From: Pedobacter sp. MC2016-15
Lineage (GTDB): Bacteria > Bacteroidota > Bacteroidia > Sphingobacteriales > Sphingobacteriaceae
Assembly (NCBI RefSeq): GCF_026239695.1
Contig: NZ_JAPIVS010000001.1
Location: 434,001-498,000, forward strand
Length of the DNA: 64,000 bases
Direction of reading: 5' to 3'
The notes under the pieces were generated by a model. It made no database searches and was not told the origin of the DNA. It saw only the letters and a program-made list of their open reading frames with translations. This document shows, piece after piece, positions 48,456 through 57,957 of the stretch (its first letter is position 1; the number at the start of each line of letters is the position of its first letter). Both the position numbers and the translations under genes were made by a program.

Positions 48456-51423
48456 TGGTATAATTCAGAAAGGCCTGATGTTTTCTCATAAAATGATAAA
48501 TCAGGTATTCATATTCTCTGGGGGTATTTTCAAATATCCTGTTGATGTGCATGTGCACGAGATTAATCAGCAGGTTATACCTGGCTTCCCTGGTCCAGCT
48601 GTCAAGTTTCAGCACAAGCATGTTCATCATCAGCCGGAACTCGCGGTTAATTTTCCTGTTTCTCTGTAAGGCTAATATCTTCTGGTTGTCAATCAGCTGT
48701 TGCTGAAAGTTCCTGTACTTTACATCCAGCTTACGAACCACTTCCTTATCTCTGTTAAACTCGGCTGACATGTTCTGCAAAGATTCATTCAGGAAGTTTG
48801 TACGCTCTTTTTTATCGCTGATAAAATACTGTAAAATCTGCAGCGAGCTATTTACTGCAAAGCTGAGCTTAAAGGTGGTATTCAGTTCATTGCTGCTGAA
48901 TATGGAAAGGACGAATTCACTATTCCTGTAAAAAAATGATTCTACATCGTCCATCAGCGCTACAGAGTATTTCTCCAGTTCCCGCTGATAGGAATCTAAA
49001 ATTACATCTGATACTTTTCCTTCCCTGGACCAGGGCTGCAGTTTGTGTATCAGGTCGTTCAGTAATTCATGTGAAGGCTTATTGCCGGTATAAAATCTCA
49101 GTCTAAGATGATGTCCCGGATCAAGATACCTGATAAAAAACCATTTAAAATCCGGATTATCTTTCTTATACTTCTTCAGCACAGGGCTGATAAAATTTAA
49201 GAGAATTTCATCTGTCAAAGAGTAATGAGCATACAATTTAAGGTACAACCACTCTTCGCCGGGCAGAAAGGAGCGTTTAACTTTCAGTTTTTGCTTTGGA
49301 TGCTGCATGACAGGACCTGCTGGCAGATGATATGATTTAGACTGGTTGATTACACATGCGATGAGTTGGCTCGCATAGGGTTTTCCCTGCTGGTCCTGCA
49401 AATCGGCTTGCAGCGCTGAGACATATTCAGTTAAAGTTACTGTTTTTTTATTCCTGATACACTTCCTGAACATGGAAAGGTCATTGGCATCCTGCTGGTT
49501 AAACACCAGAAAGTTATCACCCTCCAGCAATTTGAATCGATCAGGAAGGTTTAAGTCGGGGTTCAAAGGACCTTCCTCCATACTTATCTTGTGAATCTGC
49601 TCTTCATTGATTATCCATGTCGCTGCGCACAACACTGCCCCTCCCACTTGCAATCTCGGGTAATAGTCCATTCCGGGAAAGAGACTGGTTAGGGATAGGG
49701 ACAAACTTGATTTGATACCCTGGTACTGGAGGTCGCACAAAAACCTGAATACAGGGATGCTGGAAATCTTATAGTTGTATGCTGATGATAACCTCGGTAT
49801 AATATACCGGTTCAGTTTCAGGGATCTTAACAAAACCTGGTTATCCCTGACAGAAATCACGAGGTCACTCAATTTGATGTTGTAACGCTCTGGTCGCACA
49901 GCATGGGTAAGCACAGGGATTTCATAGGGATAATAGTGGCCGCGCTGGTTAATGTTGGAGGTTCTGTCATTTGGCGAGTAGGCAATTTCAGCAAACACAA
50001 AATCCTCATTGATCAGCATCTCCTGTTCACAGATCTTTTTTAGTGATGCTTCCATCTCTGAGCCTGCTACACTAAAGCGCGCGCTAAGCTCGATACCCGA
50101 AACTCCGCCAATACCATCGATCCAGATCTCCCGGTCGATATTCCTGAAGAGTACAAATATCCCGGGGGGCAGGGGCTGACTGCTTGCCGGTAGCTCAGCA
50201 AGATCATGCTCAGTAATCACTATTTTATCAGCACCTGCTGTCTTCAGGGCATTCCATTTTTTAAAAATGAGCTTCTCAAGATTACCCCATTTCGCGGCGG
50301 GCTCCCCTTCCTGCTTGCTGCGCAGCCCATCGATAAAATCGTCATTCTGTGCATCAAAGGCCGAAGCCATATTTTCATAACCTATGCCCGAGCCGGGATC
50401 AAGTACAAGCATCAGGGGCACCTCCTGCTGATCGTACTTCTGGCTGAATTCCTTTTTAAATTCACGCATGTGATCTGCCTGAGAATCTGCAATAAGCCGA
50501 TCCATCTGCCTGATTAATGTCAGCAGATGTTGCTCCACTGCTCTGCTTAACCCTCCTTCAAGACAACGATGATATAAACTATAACCCGCATTCTCCTGAT
50601 TTCGGTCTGCGAGGTAATGCATGTGTTCATTAAGGTCAGAGAGATCAGCCCCATTATTCAGCCTGAACTTGAATGAGCGTAAACTCCGGAGATCTATACC
50701 GGGATAGTTTTCCAGCAGCCTGAGGCATCGTTCATTGAAGGTTTCACCTGTGACATTGGGAGTTAAGGCTGAAACAACTACCTGCGCACTGAGCAAACCC
50801 TGGAAATACTCCTCGAGGGGAGCATCCTCTCCATATTCATTTTGCAGGAAATTCATAATCTCCGTTTTAGTTCTGCCGCTATTGATATATTTTAGTAGTT
50901 TATTCAAGCCTGATGAGACTTTTACCTGCACAATTGCAAATTTCTTCTGCGCTGAATAAGCCTGACTGATAAACCGCAATTCTCTGGAAGATTGATACAG
51001 TGAATTGTTGGTGTAATACCTGAGTTGATCAAAAGTGTCAGTATTCAGACCGGAGATATAATCCAGCATCACTTTAAAATCCGGATGCACAATCAGCTCA
51101 TCCTCACCGGAAAAACAAAACTTCCCCTCCATGTCGTCTGCCCAGCCCCCAGAAGAGTATGAGGAGAAAAACCCATAAGGCAATGCTCTGAAACACATTC
51201 TGTTCAGATACTTCCACAGTGTAATACGGGCAGAGGGATTAAACTGATCATAGTCAAAATCTTTTTTACGAAGTTCAGTATACAAGGTCTGACTCGCAAA
51301 AAACAAGCTTGCCCTGAAAAAATCAGTCTGCAACACTTCTTTTAAATACTGTTCATTAAAATCCTGGTAACTGTAAGCCGGGGAGCGCACCAGCAAAAAG
51401 GCATCGATTTGTAATTGTCGCAT
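48439..51423 (-). CDS. Full-length class I lantibiotic dehydratase (LanB-like)
   Basis: A 994-residue protein read from ATG 51423 (MRQLQIDAFLLVRSPAYSY); an ATG 42 bases earlier is possible. The N-terminal glutamylation part shows family patterns such as ASQTLYTELRKK, LWKYLNRMCFRALPYGFFSS (about 67-86) and YIIPRLSSAYNYKISSIPVFRFLCDLQ followed by PRLQVGGAVLCAATWII. The C-terminal SpaB_C/thiopeptide-type domain (about 745-985) has EWLYLKLYAHYSL and FKWFFIRYLDPGHHLRLRFY, needed for glutamate elimination. Together these use glutamyl-tRNA to dehydrate Ser/Thr in a precursor peptide. No LanC cyclase, protease or ABC exporter is encoded nearby, which is unusual. Confidence 0.88.
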   Translation of the reverse strand: MRQLQIDAFLLVRSPAYSYQDFNEQYLKEVLQTDFFRASLFFASQTLYTELRKKDFDYDQFNPSARITLWKYLNRMCFRALPYGFFSSYSSGGWADDMEGKFCFSGEDELIVHPDFKVMLDYISGLNTDTFDQLRYYTNNSLYQSSRELRFISQAYSAQKKFAIVQVKVSSGLNKLLKYINSGRTKTEIMNFLQNEYGEDAPLEEYFQGLLSAQVVVSALTPNVTGETFNERCLRLLENYPGIDLRSLRSFKFRLNNGADLSDLNEHMHYLADRNQENAGYSLYHRCLEGGLSRAVEQHLLTLIRQMDRLIADSQADHMREFKKEFSQKYDQQEVPLMLVLDPGSGIGYENMASAFDAQNDDFIDGLRSKQEGEPAAKWGNLEKLIFKKWNALKTAGADKIVITEHDLAELPASSQPLPPGIFVLFRNIDREIWIDGIGGVSGIELSARFSVAGSEMEASLKKICEQEMLINEDFVFAEIAYSPNDRTSNINQRGHYYPYEIPVLTHAVRPERYNIKLSDLVISVRDNQVLLRSLKLNRYIIPRLSSAYNYKISSIPVFRFLCDLQYQGIKSSLSLSLTSLFPGMDYYPRLQVGGAVLCAATWIINEEQIHKISMEEGPLNPDLNLPDRFKLLEGDNFLVFNQQDANDLSMFRKCIRNKKTVTLTEYVSALQADLQDQQGKPYASQLIACVINQSKSYHLPAGPVMQHPKQKLKVKRSFLPGEEWLYLKLYAHYSLTDEILLNFISPVLKKYKKDNPDFKWFFIRYLDPGHHLRLRFYTGNKPSHELLNDLIHKLQPWSREGKVSDVILDSYQRELEKYSVALMDDVESFFYRNSEFVLSIFSSNELNTTFKLSFAVNSSLQILQYFISDKKERTNFLNESLQNMSAEFNRDKEVVRKLDVKYRNFQQQLIDNQKILALQRNRKINREFRLMMNMLVLKLDSWTREARYNLLINLVHMHINRIFENTPREYEYLIYHFMRKHQAFLNYTTTDGS

Positions 51424-51530
51424 AATTAGGTTAATTAAGATTACACCAAAATAATTGTACGGCAATTTATAACCATTTTTTTAAAGGTTTTTTCTAACAA
51501 TGACAGAAAAGAATGAATAACTTAAATCTA

Positions 51531-52166
51531 CTAAGAAAATATGCGGTAGGCGCATCTTCTGCCACCTTCAACGATGTATTCTATCCGTTTGATAGCTACA
51601 TGTTCTCCGATAACAGTTTGCAGTGTCTTGAATTCTGCACTGCAGATTGCAGGATTAGCGTGGGCCGCTGCTCCTATTGGGCAATGATTTTCGATGAAAA
51701 TAAATCCATCATCATCTTTAATAAACTGGGCCATGTAGCCCTCGCCTGTACGAATGCTTACAAAAGCGGTTAATCTTTCTTCAAGATCTGTAATTCCCTT
51801 GAGTGCTTCAAGGTACCTGCTGGTACCCCGGTCTCCATTGGCATGGATCACTCTGGACACCGCCTTTTCACCCAGGGTTTCTTTCATCACTTCCATCAGC
51901 TTGACGGTAAGCGCAGCGTGGGTATCGGGAAAGCGGTTTTGTCCGACACTGGTGAGCGACCACAACTGTTGCGGCCTGCCTCTTCCGGTTACGGTTTTGC
52001 TGGAGGTGACAATACCTTCTTTTTCTAACTTCAGCATCTGAAAGCGTGCCCCCTCTACGGTCACCTGAAACTCAGTGGCAAGTGACGATAAAGACTGAGG
52101 GCCACTGGTTTTCAGCAGCTCTACAGCACGTTCCCTGAATGGAAGTTTATGTTGTTCGGTTTCCAT
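51531..52166 (-). CDS. SufR-like iron-sulfur sensing transcriptional regulator
   Basis: A 211-residue protein with an N-terminal winged helix-turn-helix (about 10-75, AVELLKTSGPQSLSSLATEFQVTVEGARFQM) and a C-terminal sensor domain with cysteines C162, C175 and C205 in ENHCPIGAAAHANPAICSAEF and GGRRCAYRI. SufR proteins bind a 4Fe-4S cluster through such cysteines and repress suf genes when the cluster is present. H189 stands where some SufR proteins have a further cysteine. It is the last gene of the suf operon, its start overlapping the DUF59 gene by one base. Confidence 0.85.
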   Translation of the reverse strand: METEQHKLPFRERAVELLKTSGPQSLSSLATEFQVTVEGARFQMLKLEKEGIVTSSKTVTGRGRPQQLWSLTSVGQNRFPDTHAALTVKLMEVMKETLGEKAVSRVIHANGDRGTSRYLEALKGITDLEERLTAFVSIRTGEGYMAQFIKDDDGFIFIENHCPIGAAAHANPAICSAEFKTLQTVIGEHVAIKRIEYIVEGGRRCAYRIFS

Positions 52167-52477
52167 TACAAAAAGCCCATCTCCAGCTTAGCTTCGTCGC
52201 TCATCATATCTCTGTCCCAGGGCGGATCAAAAGTCAGGCGTACTTCTACGTCGCCCACACCTTCCAGCGCTTTCACTTTAGTCTCTACTTCACCCATAAT
52301 CTCTCCTGCTGCAGGACATGCCGGCGCTGTTAGCGTCATATAGATATGCACTCCATTATTTTCCATCATCTGGATTTTGTAGATCAGCCCCAGCTCAAAA
52401 ATATTTACCGGCAGCTCCGGATCATAGATCGTCCGCAAGGCTTCTTCAATTCTATCTCTCAAAGACAATTCTGACAT
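52166..52477 (-). CDS. MIP18/DUF59-family iron-sulfur assembly factor (SufT-like)
   Basis: A 103-residue single-domain protein: LRDRIEEALRTIYDPELPVNIFELGLIY (6-33) and TLTAPACPAAGEI with the conserved C54, then VRLTFDPPWDRDMMSDEAKLEMGF. DUF59 proteins help insert or transfer Fe-S clusters. The position between sufE (eight bases) and the sufR-like gene (one-base overlap) fits an accessory of the SUF machinery. Confidence 0.9.
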   Translation of the reverse strand: MSELSLRDRIEEALRTIYDPELPVNIFELGLIYKIQMMENNGVHIYMTLTAPACPAAGEIMGEVETKVKALEGVGDVEVRLTFDPPWDRDMMSDEAKLEMGFL

Positions 52478-52485
52478 GTTATCAA

Positions 52486-52908
52486 TTATTTATCCTGTGC
52501 AACAAAACCAGCAGCATACGATTTCATCTGGCCTAACATGGAAAGCAAACCGTTAGAACGGTTGGGCGACAAATGAGTTTGTAAGCCTATGGCATTAATA
52601 AAATACAAATCAGCGTCAACAATTTCCTGCGGAGTGTGACCTGATAATACACGCACCATCATGCTGATCAGTCCTTTGGTTATTATGGCATCACTATCAG
52701 CAGTGAAAACTACATTACCGTCAATCATTTCAGGCTGCAGCCATACGCTCGACTGGCAGCCTTTGATCAGCTTCTCCGGCACTTTATATTTCGGGTCAAT
52801 TAAAGGAAGCTCTTTACCGATTTCGATGATATTTTCATATTTATCCATCCAGTCGGAAAAAAGTTCAAACTCCTCAATAATCTCGTCCTGTTTTTCGTTG
52901 ATCGTCAT
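52486..52908 (-). CDS. sufE: Cysteine desulfuration protein SufE
   Basis: A 140-residue protein with the SufE signature and active-site C51 in LIKGCQSSVWL, followed by FTADSDAIITKGLISMMVRVLSGHTPQEI and LSPNRSNGLLSMLGQMK. It takes persulfide sulfur from SufS and passes it to SufB. It lies six bases after sufS. Confidence 0.94.
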   Translation of the reverse strand: MTINEKQDEIIEEFELFSDWMDKYENIIEIGKELPLIDPKYKVPEKLIKGCQSSVWLQPEMIDGNVVFTADSDAIITKGLISMMVRVLSGHTPQEIVDADLYFINAIGLQTHLSPNRSNGLLSMLGQMKSYAAGFVAQDK

Positions 52909-52914
52909 TCTCAG

Positions 52915-54138
52915 TTATATCAATATGGCCGCGGCTCTTTTAATGCCGGCAACCAGTAAATCTATTTCAGCAGTAGTGTTATAAAAAGCAAAAGAGGCAC
53001 GGCAGGTACCAGGAATCCCGAAGAAATCCATCACCGGCTCTGTGCAATGGTGGCCTGTACGGATTGCAATACCCTGTTTATCCAAGAGCTCGCCAAGATC
53101 GTATGGATGTACTCCCTCAATCAAAAACGAAATTACGCTGGAACGGTTTGCAGCCTTACCAATAAACTGAATGCCCGGTACGTCAGCAAGCTGCTCCAGC
53201 GCATAACTCAGCAATTCATGCTCAGCTTCGGCAATAGCGTCAAGCCCAATACTGTTTACGTACTCTATGGCTGCTCCCAATCCGATAGCTCCGGAAATAT
53301 CAGGTGTTCCTGCCTCAAATTTGTAGGGCAATACATTGTAGATAGTTTTCTCGAAAGTAACCGTTTTGATCATATCGCCCCCACCCTGGTACGGTGGAAG
53401 TTCATTCAGCCATTTCTCTTTACCATACAAAACGCCTATACCCGTAGGCCCATAGATCTTGTGTCCGGAGAAAGCCATGAAATCTACATCCAGTTCCTGC
53501 ACATCAACAGGCATATGCTGGATCGCTTGCGCTACATCCATCATCACGGGAATATTTTTAGCATGTGCCTGACGGATCATTTCCCTCACCGGGTTGATGG
53601 TGCCCAAAGAGTTGGAAACATAGGTGAAGGATAACAGTTTCACACTTTCATCCAGCAATTCAGGTAAGAGCTCAATCTTCAGCACGCCGTCCTCATCCAT
53701 CGGGATCACCTTTAAGGTTGCCCCGCGCTCCTCGCAGATCATCTGCCAGGGAACGATATTGGAATGGTGTTCCAGTGCAGAAATCAGGATGCTGTCTCCC
53801 GGCTGAAGATATTTCCTGCCGAAAGAGGAAGCAATGAGGTTAATACCATCGGTCGTACCTTTGGTAAAGATCACCTCATCACTGCTCGCTGCATTGATAA
53901 ATGCGGCAACGGTATGACGTGCTTTTTCATATCCTGCAGTAGCCTGCTGGCTCAGTGAATGTACACCACGGTGCACATTACTGTTATAGCGCTCGTAATA
54001 TTCTTCGAGTACATTCAGTACCTGCACAGGTTTCTGCGTGGTAGCGCCATTATCAAGATAGACCAGCTGCTTACCAAAAACCTGTGTATCAAGTATAGGA
54101 AAATCTTTCCTTATCGTTTCAATTGCTAATTTTCCCAT
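52915..54138 (-). CDS. sufS: Cysteine desulfurase SufS
   Basis: A 407-residue class V aminotransferase-fold enzyme: YLDNGATTQKP (27-37), FTKGTTDGINLIASS, the PLP histidine/lysine region LVFMAFSGHKIYGPTGIG-like (DVDFMAFSGHKIYGPTG) and the catalytic cysteine in RTGHHCTEPVMDFFG, then TCRASFAFYNT. It removes sulfur from cysteine for Fe-S cluster assembly. Twelve bases separate it from sufD. Confidence 0.95.
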   Translation of the reverse strand: MGKLAIETIRKDFPILDTQVFGKQLVYLDNGATTQKPVQVLNVLEEYYERYNSNVHRGVHSLSQQATAGYEKARHTVAAFINAASSDEVIFTKGTTDGINLIASSFGRKYLQPGDSILISALEHHSNIVPWQMICEERGATLKVIPMDEDGVLKIELLPELLDESVKLLSFTYVSNSLGTINPVREMIRQAHAKNIPVMMDVAQAIQHMPVDVQELDVDFMAFSGHKIYGPTGIGVLYGKEKWLNELPPYQGGGDMIKTVTFEKTIYNVLPYKFEAGTPDISGAIGLGAAIEYVNSIGLDAIAEAEHELLSYALEQLADVPGIQFIGKAANRSSVISFLIEGVHPYDLGELLDKQGIAIRTGHHCTEPVMDFFGIPGTCRASFAFYNTTAEIDLLVAGIKRAAAILI

Positions 54139-54149
54139 GATCTTTCAGA

Positions 54150-55481
54150 TTAACCGATCGATGAAAATGAATTTTCCATCTTGCTGTAAATTAAAGATTG
54201 TACATATTCTTTAATTACTTCATTGCTGATCTTCTGCGTTACGTCAAACATAAAAGCTTCTACCAGTAATTTACGTGCAGACTCCTCACTAATTCCTCTT
54301 GCCTGCAAATAGAACAATGATTCAGGATCAAACTGTCCTACCGTACAACCGTGACTGCATTTTACGTCATCCGCAAAAATTTCCAGCTGTGGTTTGGCAA
54401 ATACCTGTGCCTTATCACTAAGCAGCAGGTTGTTGTTCTGCTGAAAAGCATTGGTCTTTTGGGCAGGACGCTCTACAAATACTTTACCATTGAAAACGGC
54501 TTTACCATTTTCCAGCAATACTCCCTTATACACCTCGTTGCTTTCACAATGTGGGAATTTATGATGTATTGCCGTATGGTTATCTGTTAACTGCTGTCCG
54601 CCTACAAGATATAAACCAAACATATGTGTTTCGGTATTACTGCCATTCAGTTCAATTTCGAGGTTATTACGGATCAGTTCCGCTCCCGGAAGGTTGAAAG
54701 TGAAGTTATCGTAACGGCTATTCTGCTCCTGCTTGACGTGATTATAAGTGATCAGACGTTCATCAGGGAGATTATTCTGGATGTTGTACTGCACCAGCTG
54801 TCCGTTTTCCTTCACATCTGCCTGGAATACGCTGTTTAATACCGAATGGTTGCCATCATTGATAAAAATGCTGGATTCAAGCAATTCTGCTTTTGCATTT
54901 CTATTGACAATCACCAGATGTCTTGGCTGAAAAAACGCATGGTCATCAGCAGCATACAGATTGACAATCTGGATGGGCTTATCCAATACCACATTTTTGT
55001 GTACTTCCAGAAAATATCCATCAGTAAACAATGCTGTATTTAATGCCAGCATGCGGTTATTTTCATTGGCATCAAGGGCTGCAAATTCTAAGAAGAGGCT
55101 GCTGTCACTAATGCTTTCTGTACTATGGATAGTCAACTTATCTGCATCCGGTAAAACTGATAATGCAGGCTGTATCTTACCGTTCAGCAACACCAGCAAA
55201 TAAGCATCCAGACCAGGAATAGTGGCTTTATTCAAAGCTGCAATTATTTCATCCTCAGTCGCCTCTGCTGTAACAAAAGAAATATCATCATTCAGAAAAG
55301 GGCTTAGATTTGTGAATTTCCAGTCCTCATCTTTTGTTGTAGGGAAACCTTTATCCTTAAACAGGTTAAAAGCAGTATTCTTTATATTCGATAAATCTCC
55401 ATTTGCACTATTCATGCCTGCAGAGCCTTCAAACTCAGCGATCAATTTGTCGTACAATGGAGCTGTCATTAGATTGAGCAT
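54150..55481 (-). CDS. sufD: Fe-S cluster assembly scaffold subunit SufD
   Basis: A 443-residue protein with an N-terminal helical region containing GFPTTKDEDWKFTNLSPF (44-61) and a right-handed beta-helix core, ending with CSHGCTVGQFDPESLFYLQARGISEESARKLLVEAF, the SufB/SufD signature. It forms the SufBC2D complex with SufB and SufC. It overlaps nothing and follows sufC by one base. Confidence 0.94.
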   Translation of the reverse strand: MLNLMTAPLYDKLIAEFEGSAGMNSANGDLSNIKNTAFNLFKDKGFPTTKDEDWKFTNLSPFLNDDISFVTAEATEDEIIAALNKATIPGLDAYLLVLLNGKIQPALSVLPDADKLTIHSTESISDSSLFLEFAALDANENNRMLALNTALFTDGYFLEVHKNVVLDKPIQIVNLYAADDHAFFQPRHLVIVNRNAKAELLESSIFINDGNHSVLNSVFQADVKENGQLVQYNIQNNLPDERLITYNHVKQEQNSRYDNFTFNLPGAELIRNNLEIELNGSNTETHMFGLYLVGGQQLTDNHTAIHHKFPHCESNEVYKGVLLENGKAVFNGKVFVERPAQKTNAFQQNNNLLLSDKAQVFAKPQLEIFADDVKCSHGCTVGQFDPESLFYLQARGISEESARKLLVEAFMFDVTQKISNEVIKEYVQSLIYSKMENSFSSIG

Positions 55482-55482
55482 C

Positions 55483-56256
55483 TTATTTAATGTTTATTGA
55501 TTCCTGGCCGCGCAATTCTTCTTTCAGCCAATCATATCCTTTTTCTTCGAGCTCAAGAGCTAACTCTTTTGTTCCCGAGCGGACGATCTGTCCATTGTAT
55601 AATACATGTACAAAATCAGGCACGATGTATTCCAGTAAACGCTGGTAGTGGGTAATCAGCACAAAAGCATTATCTGCAGTCCTTAATTTATTGATACCAT
55701 TGGAAACAATTCTCAATGCATCGATGTCCAGACCTGAATCTGTTTCATCAAGAATAGACAGTTTAGGATCAAGCATCGCCAGCTGAAAAACTTCATTTCT
55801 CTTTTTCTCGCCTCCGGAAAAACCCTGGTTTAAAGAACGGTTAGCCAGCTTGGCTTCAAATTCTACCAGTTCCTGCTTTTCCTTAGTCATTTTCAGGAAG
55901 TCTTTCGCTGAAAGTGGTGGCAGGTTACGGTGAATACGGATCTCACTTAATGCTGTTCTCAGGAAGTTGATATTAGAAACTCCGGGAATTTCTACCGGAT
56001 ACTGAAAAGCAAGAAACACACCTTCACGGGCACGTTCTTCAGGCTTCATATCCAGGAGGTTTTTACCGTCCAGCCATACTTCACCTTCAGTTACTTCGTA
56101 GTTTTCGCGTCCCGCAAGTACCGAAGAAAGTGAACTTTTACCAGATCCGTTAGGACCCATGATCGCATGTACTTCGCCAGCCTTTACTTCCAGGTTAATA
56201 CCTTTTAATATTTCCTTTCCTTCAATATTAGCATGAAGATTTTTTATTGATAACAT
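55483..56256 (-). CDS. sufC: Fe-S cluster assembly ATPase SufC
   Basis: A 257-residue ABC-type ATPase with Walker A GPNGSGKSS (35-43), Q-loop AFQYPVEIPGV, signature FSGGEKKRNEVFQLAM, Walker B LSILDETDSGLDIDAL and H-switch ITHYQRLL. It is the soluble ATPase of the SUF scaffold. It follows sufB after 21 bases. Confidence 0.96.
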   Translation of the reverse strand: MLSIKNLHANIEGKEILKGINLEVKAGEVHAIMGPNGSGKSSLSSVLAGRENYEVTEGEVWLDGKNLLDMKPEERAREGVFLAFQYPVEIPGVSNINFLRTALSEIRIHRNLPPLSAKDFLKMTKEKQELVEFEAKLANRSLNQGFSGGEKKRNEVFQLAMLDPKLSILDETDSGLDIDALRIVSNGINKLRTADNAFVLITHYQRLLEYIVPDFVHVLYNGQIVRSGTKELALELEEKGYDWLKEELRGQESINIK

Positions 56257-56277
56257 ATTTTGGTTTGTTTTGTATGA

Positions 56278-57723
56278 TTATCCTACACTACCTTCCAGTG
56301 TAAGAGAGAGTAATTTTTGCGCTTCTACAGCAAATTCCATTGGTAACTGGTTCAGTACTTCTTTTGCATAACCATTTACGATCAATGCAATAGCCTGCTC
56401 AGAATCAATTCCACGCTGGTTTAAATAAAACACCTGGTCTTCACCAATTTTGGAGGTGGTAGCCTCATGCTCTATCGTTGCTGTATTATTTTTTGACTCG
56501 ATATACGGGAATGTATGTGCACCGCACTGATCACCAATCAGCAATGAATCACATTGTGTGAAATTCCTCGCATTTTTGGCCTTGCTGCCCATTTGCACCA
56601 GACCACGGTAGCTGTTTTGTCCTTCACCCGCAGAAATACCTTTAGAGATAATGCGGCTTTTGGTATGGGCTCCCAGGTGGTGGATTTTTGTTCCTGTATC
56701 AGCAATTTGTTTATTGTTGGTCACCGCTACTGAATAAAACTCACCAGAAGAGTAATCTCCCTGAAGAATCAGACTTGGGTATTTCCAGGTAATTGCAGAA
56801 CCAGTTTCTACTTGCGTCCATGAGATTTTGGAATGTTCGCCACGGCATGCACCACGTTTGGTTACGAAGTTAAAAATACCCCCTTTTCCGTCTTTATCAC
56901 CAGGATACCAGTTTTGTACAGTGGAATATTTAATCTCTGCACCCTTCATGGCTATCAGTTCCACTACGGCCGCATGCAGCTGATTCTCATCACGCATTGG
57001 CGCCGTACATCCTTCAAGATAACTCACATAGCTGTCTTCATCCGCAATGATGAGCGTACGCTCAAACTGCCCTGTATTTTCAGCATTAATCCTGAAATAC
57101 GTAGACAGCTCCATCGGGCAGCGTACACCTTTAGGGATATACACAAATGAACCATCAGAGAAAACTGCTGTATTCAGGGATGCAAAAACGTTGTCAGTAT
57201 GCGGAACAACTGTTCCAAGGTATTTCTGTACCAGATCAGGATGGTTTTTCACCGCTTCACTGATGGAACAAAAGATGATGCCCATTTCATTCAAATGCTC
57301 TTTGTAGGTAGTACTCACAGAAACACTGTCAAATACGACGTCCACGGCAACACCGGCAAGTTGTTTCTGCTCAGACATCGGGATTCCCAGTTTCTCAAAA
57401 GTTTTCAGCAACTCAGGATCCACTTCGTCCAGTGAAGCATACTTAGCCTGTTTTTTTGGAGCAGCATAGTAGGAGATCGACTGAAAATCAATCTCTGGCA
57501 TCTCAAAATTCTGCCATTTAGGCATCTCTTCTTTCTGAAACGCCTTCAGGCCTTTCATTCTCCAGTCAAGCAGCCATTGCGGCTCATTCTTTTTCCCAGA
57601 TATAAATCGTACCGTATCTTCGCTGAGTCCGACTTCCGAAATATCCATGTCAATGTCTGTGACAAATCCAAACTCGTATTCCTTGTTTGCCAACTCATCT
57701 AGCATCATATCATCTTTTTCCAT
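56278..57723 (-). CDS. sufB: Fe-S cluster assembly scaffold subunit SufB
   Basis: A 481-residue protein of standard SufB length: [92 protein letters not shown], and the C-terminal [19 protein letters not shown] and [22 protein letters not shown]. It is the scaffold on which clusters form and the first gene of the suf operon, behind a near-perfect promoter at 57783-57812. Confidence 0.96.
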   Translation of the reverse strand: MEKDDMMLDELANKEYEFGFVTDIDMDISEVGLSEDTVRFISGKKNEPQWLLDWRMKGLKAFQKEEMPKWQNFEMPEIDFQSISYYAAPKKQAKYASLDEVDPELLKTFEKLGIPMSEQKQLAGVAVDVVFDSVSVSTTYKEHLNEMGIIFCSISEAVKNHPDLVQKYLGTVVPHTDNVFASLNTAVFSDGSFVYIPKGVRCPMELSTYFRINAENTGQFERTLIIADEDSYVSYLEGCTAPMRDENQLHAAVVELIAMKGAEIKYSTVQNWYPGDKDGKGGIFNFVTKRGACRGEHSKISWTQVETGSAITWKYPSLILQGDYSSGEFYSVAVTNNKQIADTGTKIHHLGAHTKSRIISKGISAGEGQNSYRGLVQMGSKAKNARNFTQCDSLLIGDQCGAHTFPYIESKNNTATIEHEATTSKIGEDQVFYLNQRGIDSEQAIALIVNGYAKEVLNQLPMEFAVEAQKLLSLTLEGSVG

Positions 57724-57782
57724 CTCTATTCAATTTTACGCTTATAGCCTCCTGTAATATTAGTATGTAATAAGCGGCGGTA

Positions 57783-57812
57783 CAAAGATAACCAACAGCG
57801 ATAATAAACCAA
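57783..57812 (-). promoter_or_regulatory. Promoter of the suf operon
   Basis: On the minus strand TTG (57812-57810), a 19-base spacer and TATCTTTG (57790-57783): an exact match to the Bacteroidota consensus TTG-N19-TAnnTTTG. Expected start near 57777, giving a leader of about 54 bases before sufB. Confidence 0.72.
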
Positions 57813-57903
57813 GCCTTTACTTTGTTTATTACCATCTAATTACAATAAAAAGGCTTTTTTTGGGGTCACTGACTGATTTAAAATACATTATAAGGGACCA
57901 GGG

Positions 57904-57934
57904 TTTGTTTTTCTAAATACTCCTCATAGCTTTA
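57904..57934 (+). promoter_or_regulatory. Promoter of the M1 aminopeptidase gene
   Basis: TTTG (57904-57907), 19-base spacer, TAGCTTTA (57927-57934); only the last base of the -7 box differs from consensus. The ATG is at 57958. Confidence 0.5.
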
Positions 57935-57957
57935 CATGATCATACACAGATTTAAAC

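Noticed and set aside
51466..51530. A second small precursor gene upstream of the LanB gene
   Set aside because: The gap is only about 100 bases, AT-rich, with no start codon followed by a Ser/Thr/Cys-rich frame on the minus strand.
51513..51773. Plus-strand frame of 86 codons opposite the sufR-like gene
   Set aside because: It is antisense to a well-supported regulator and has no recognisable features.
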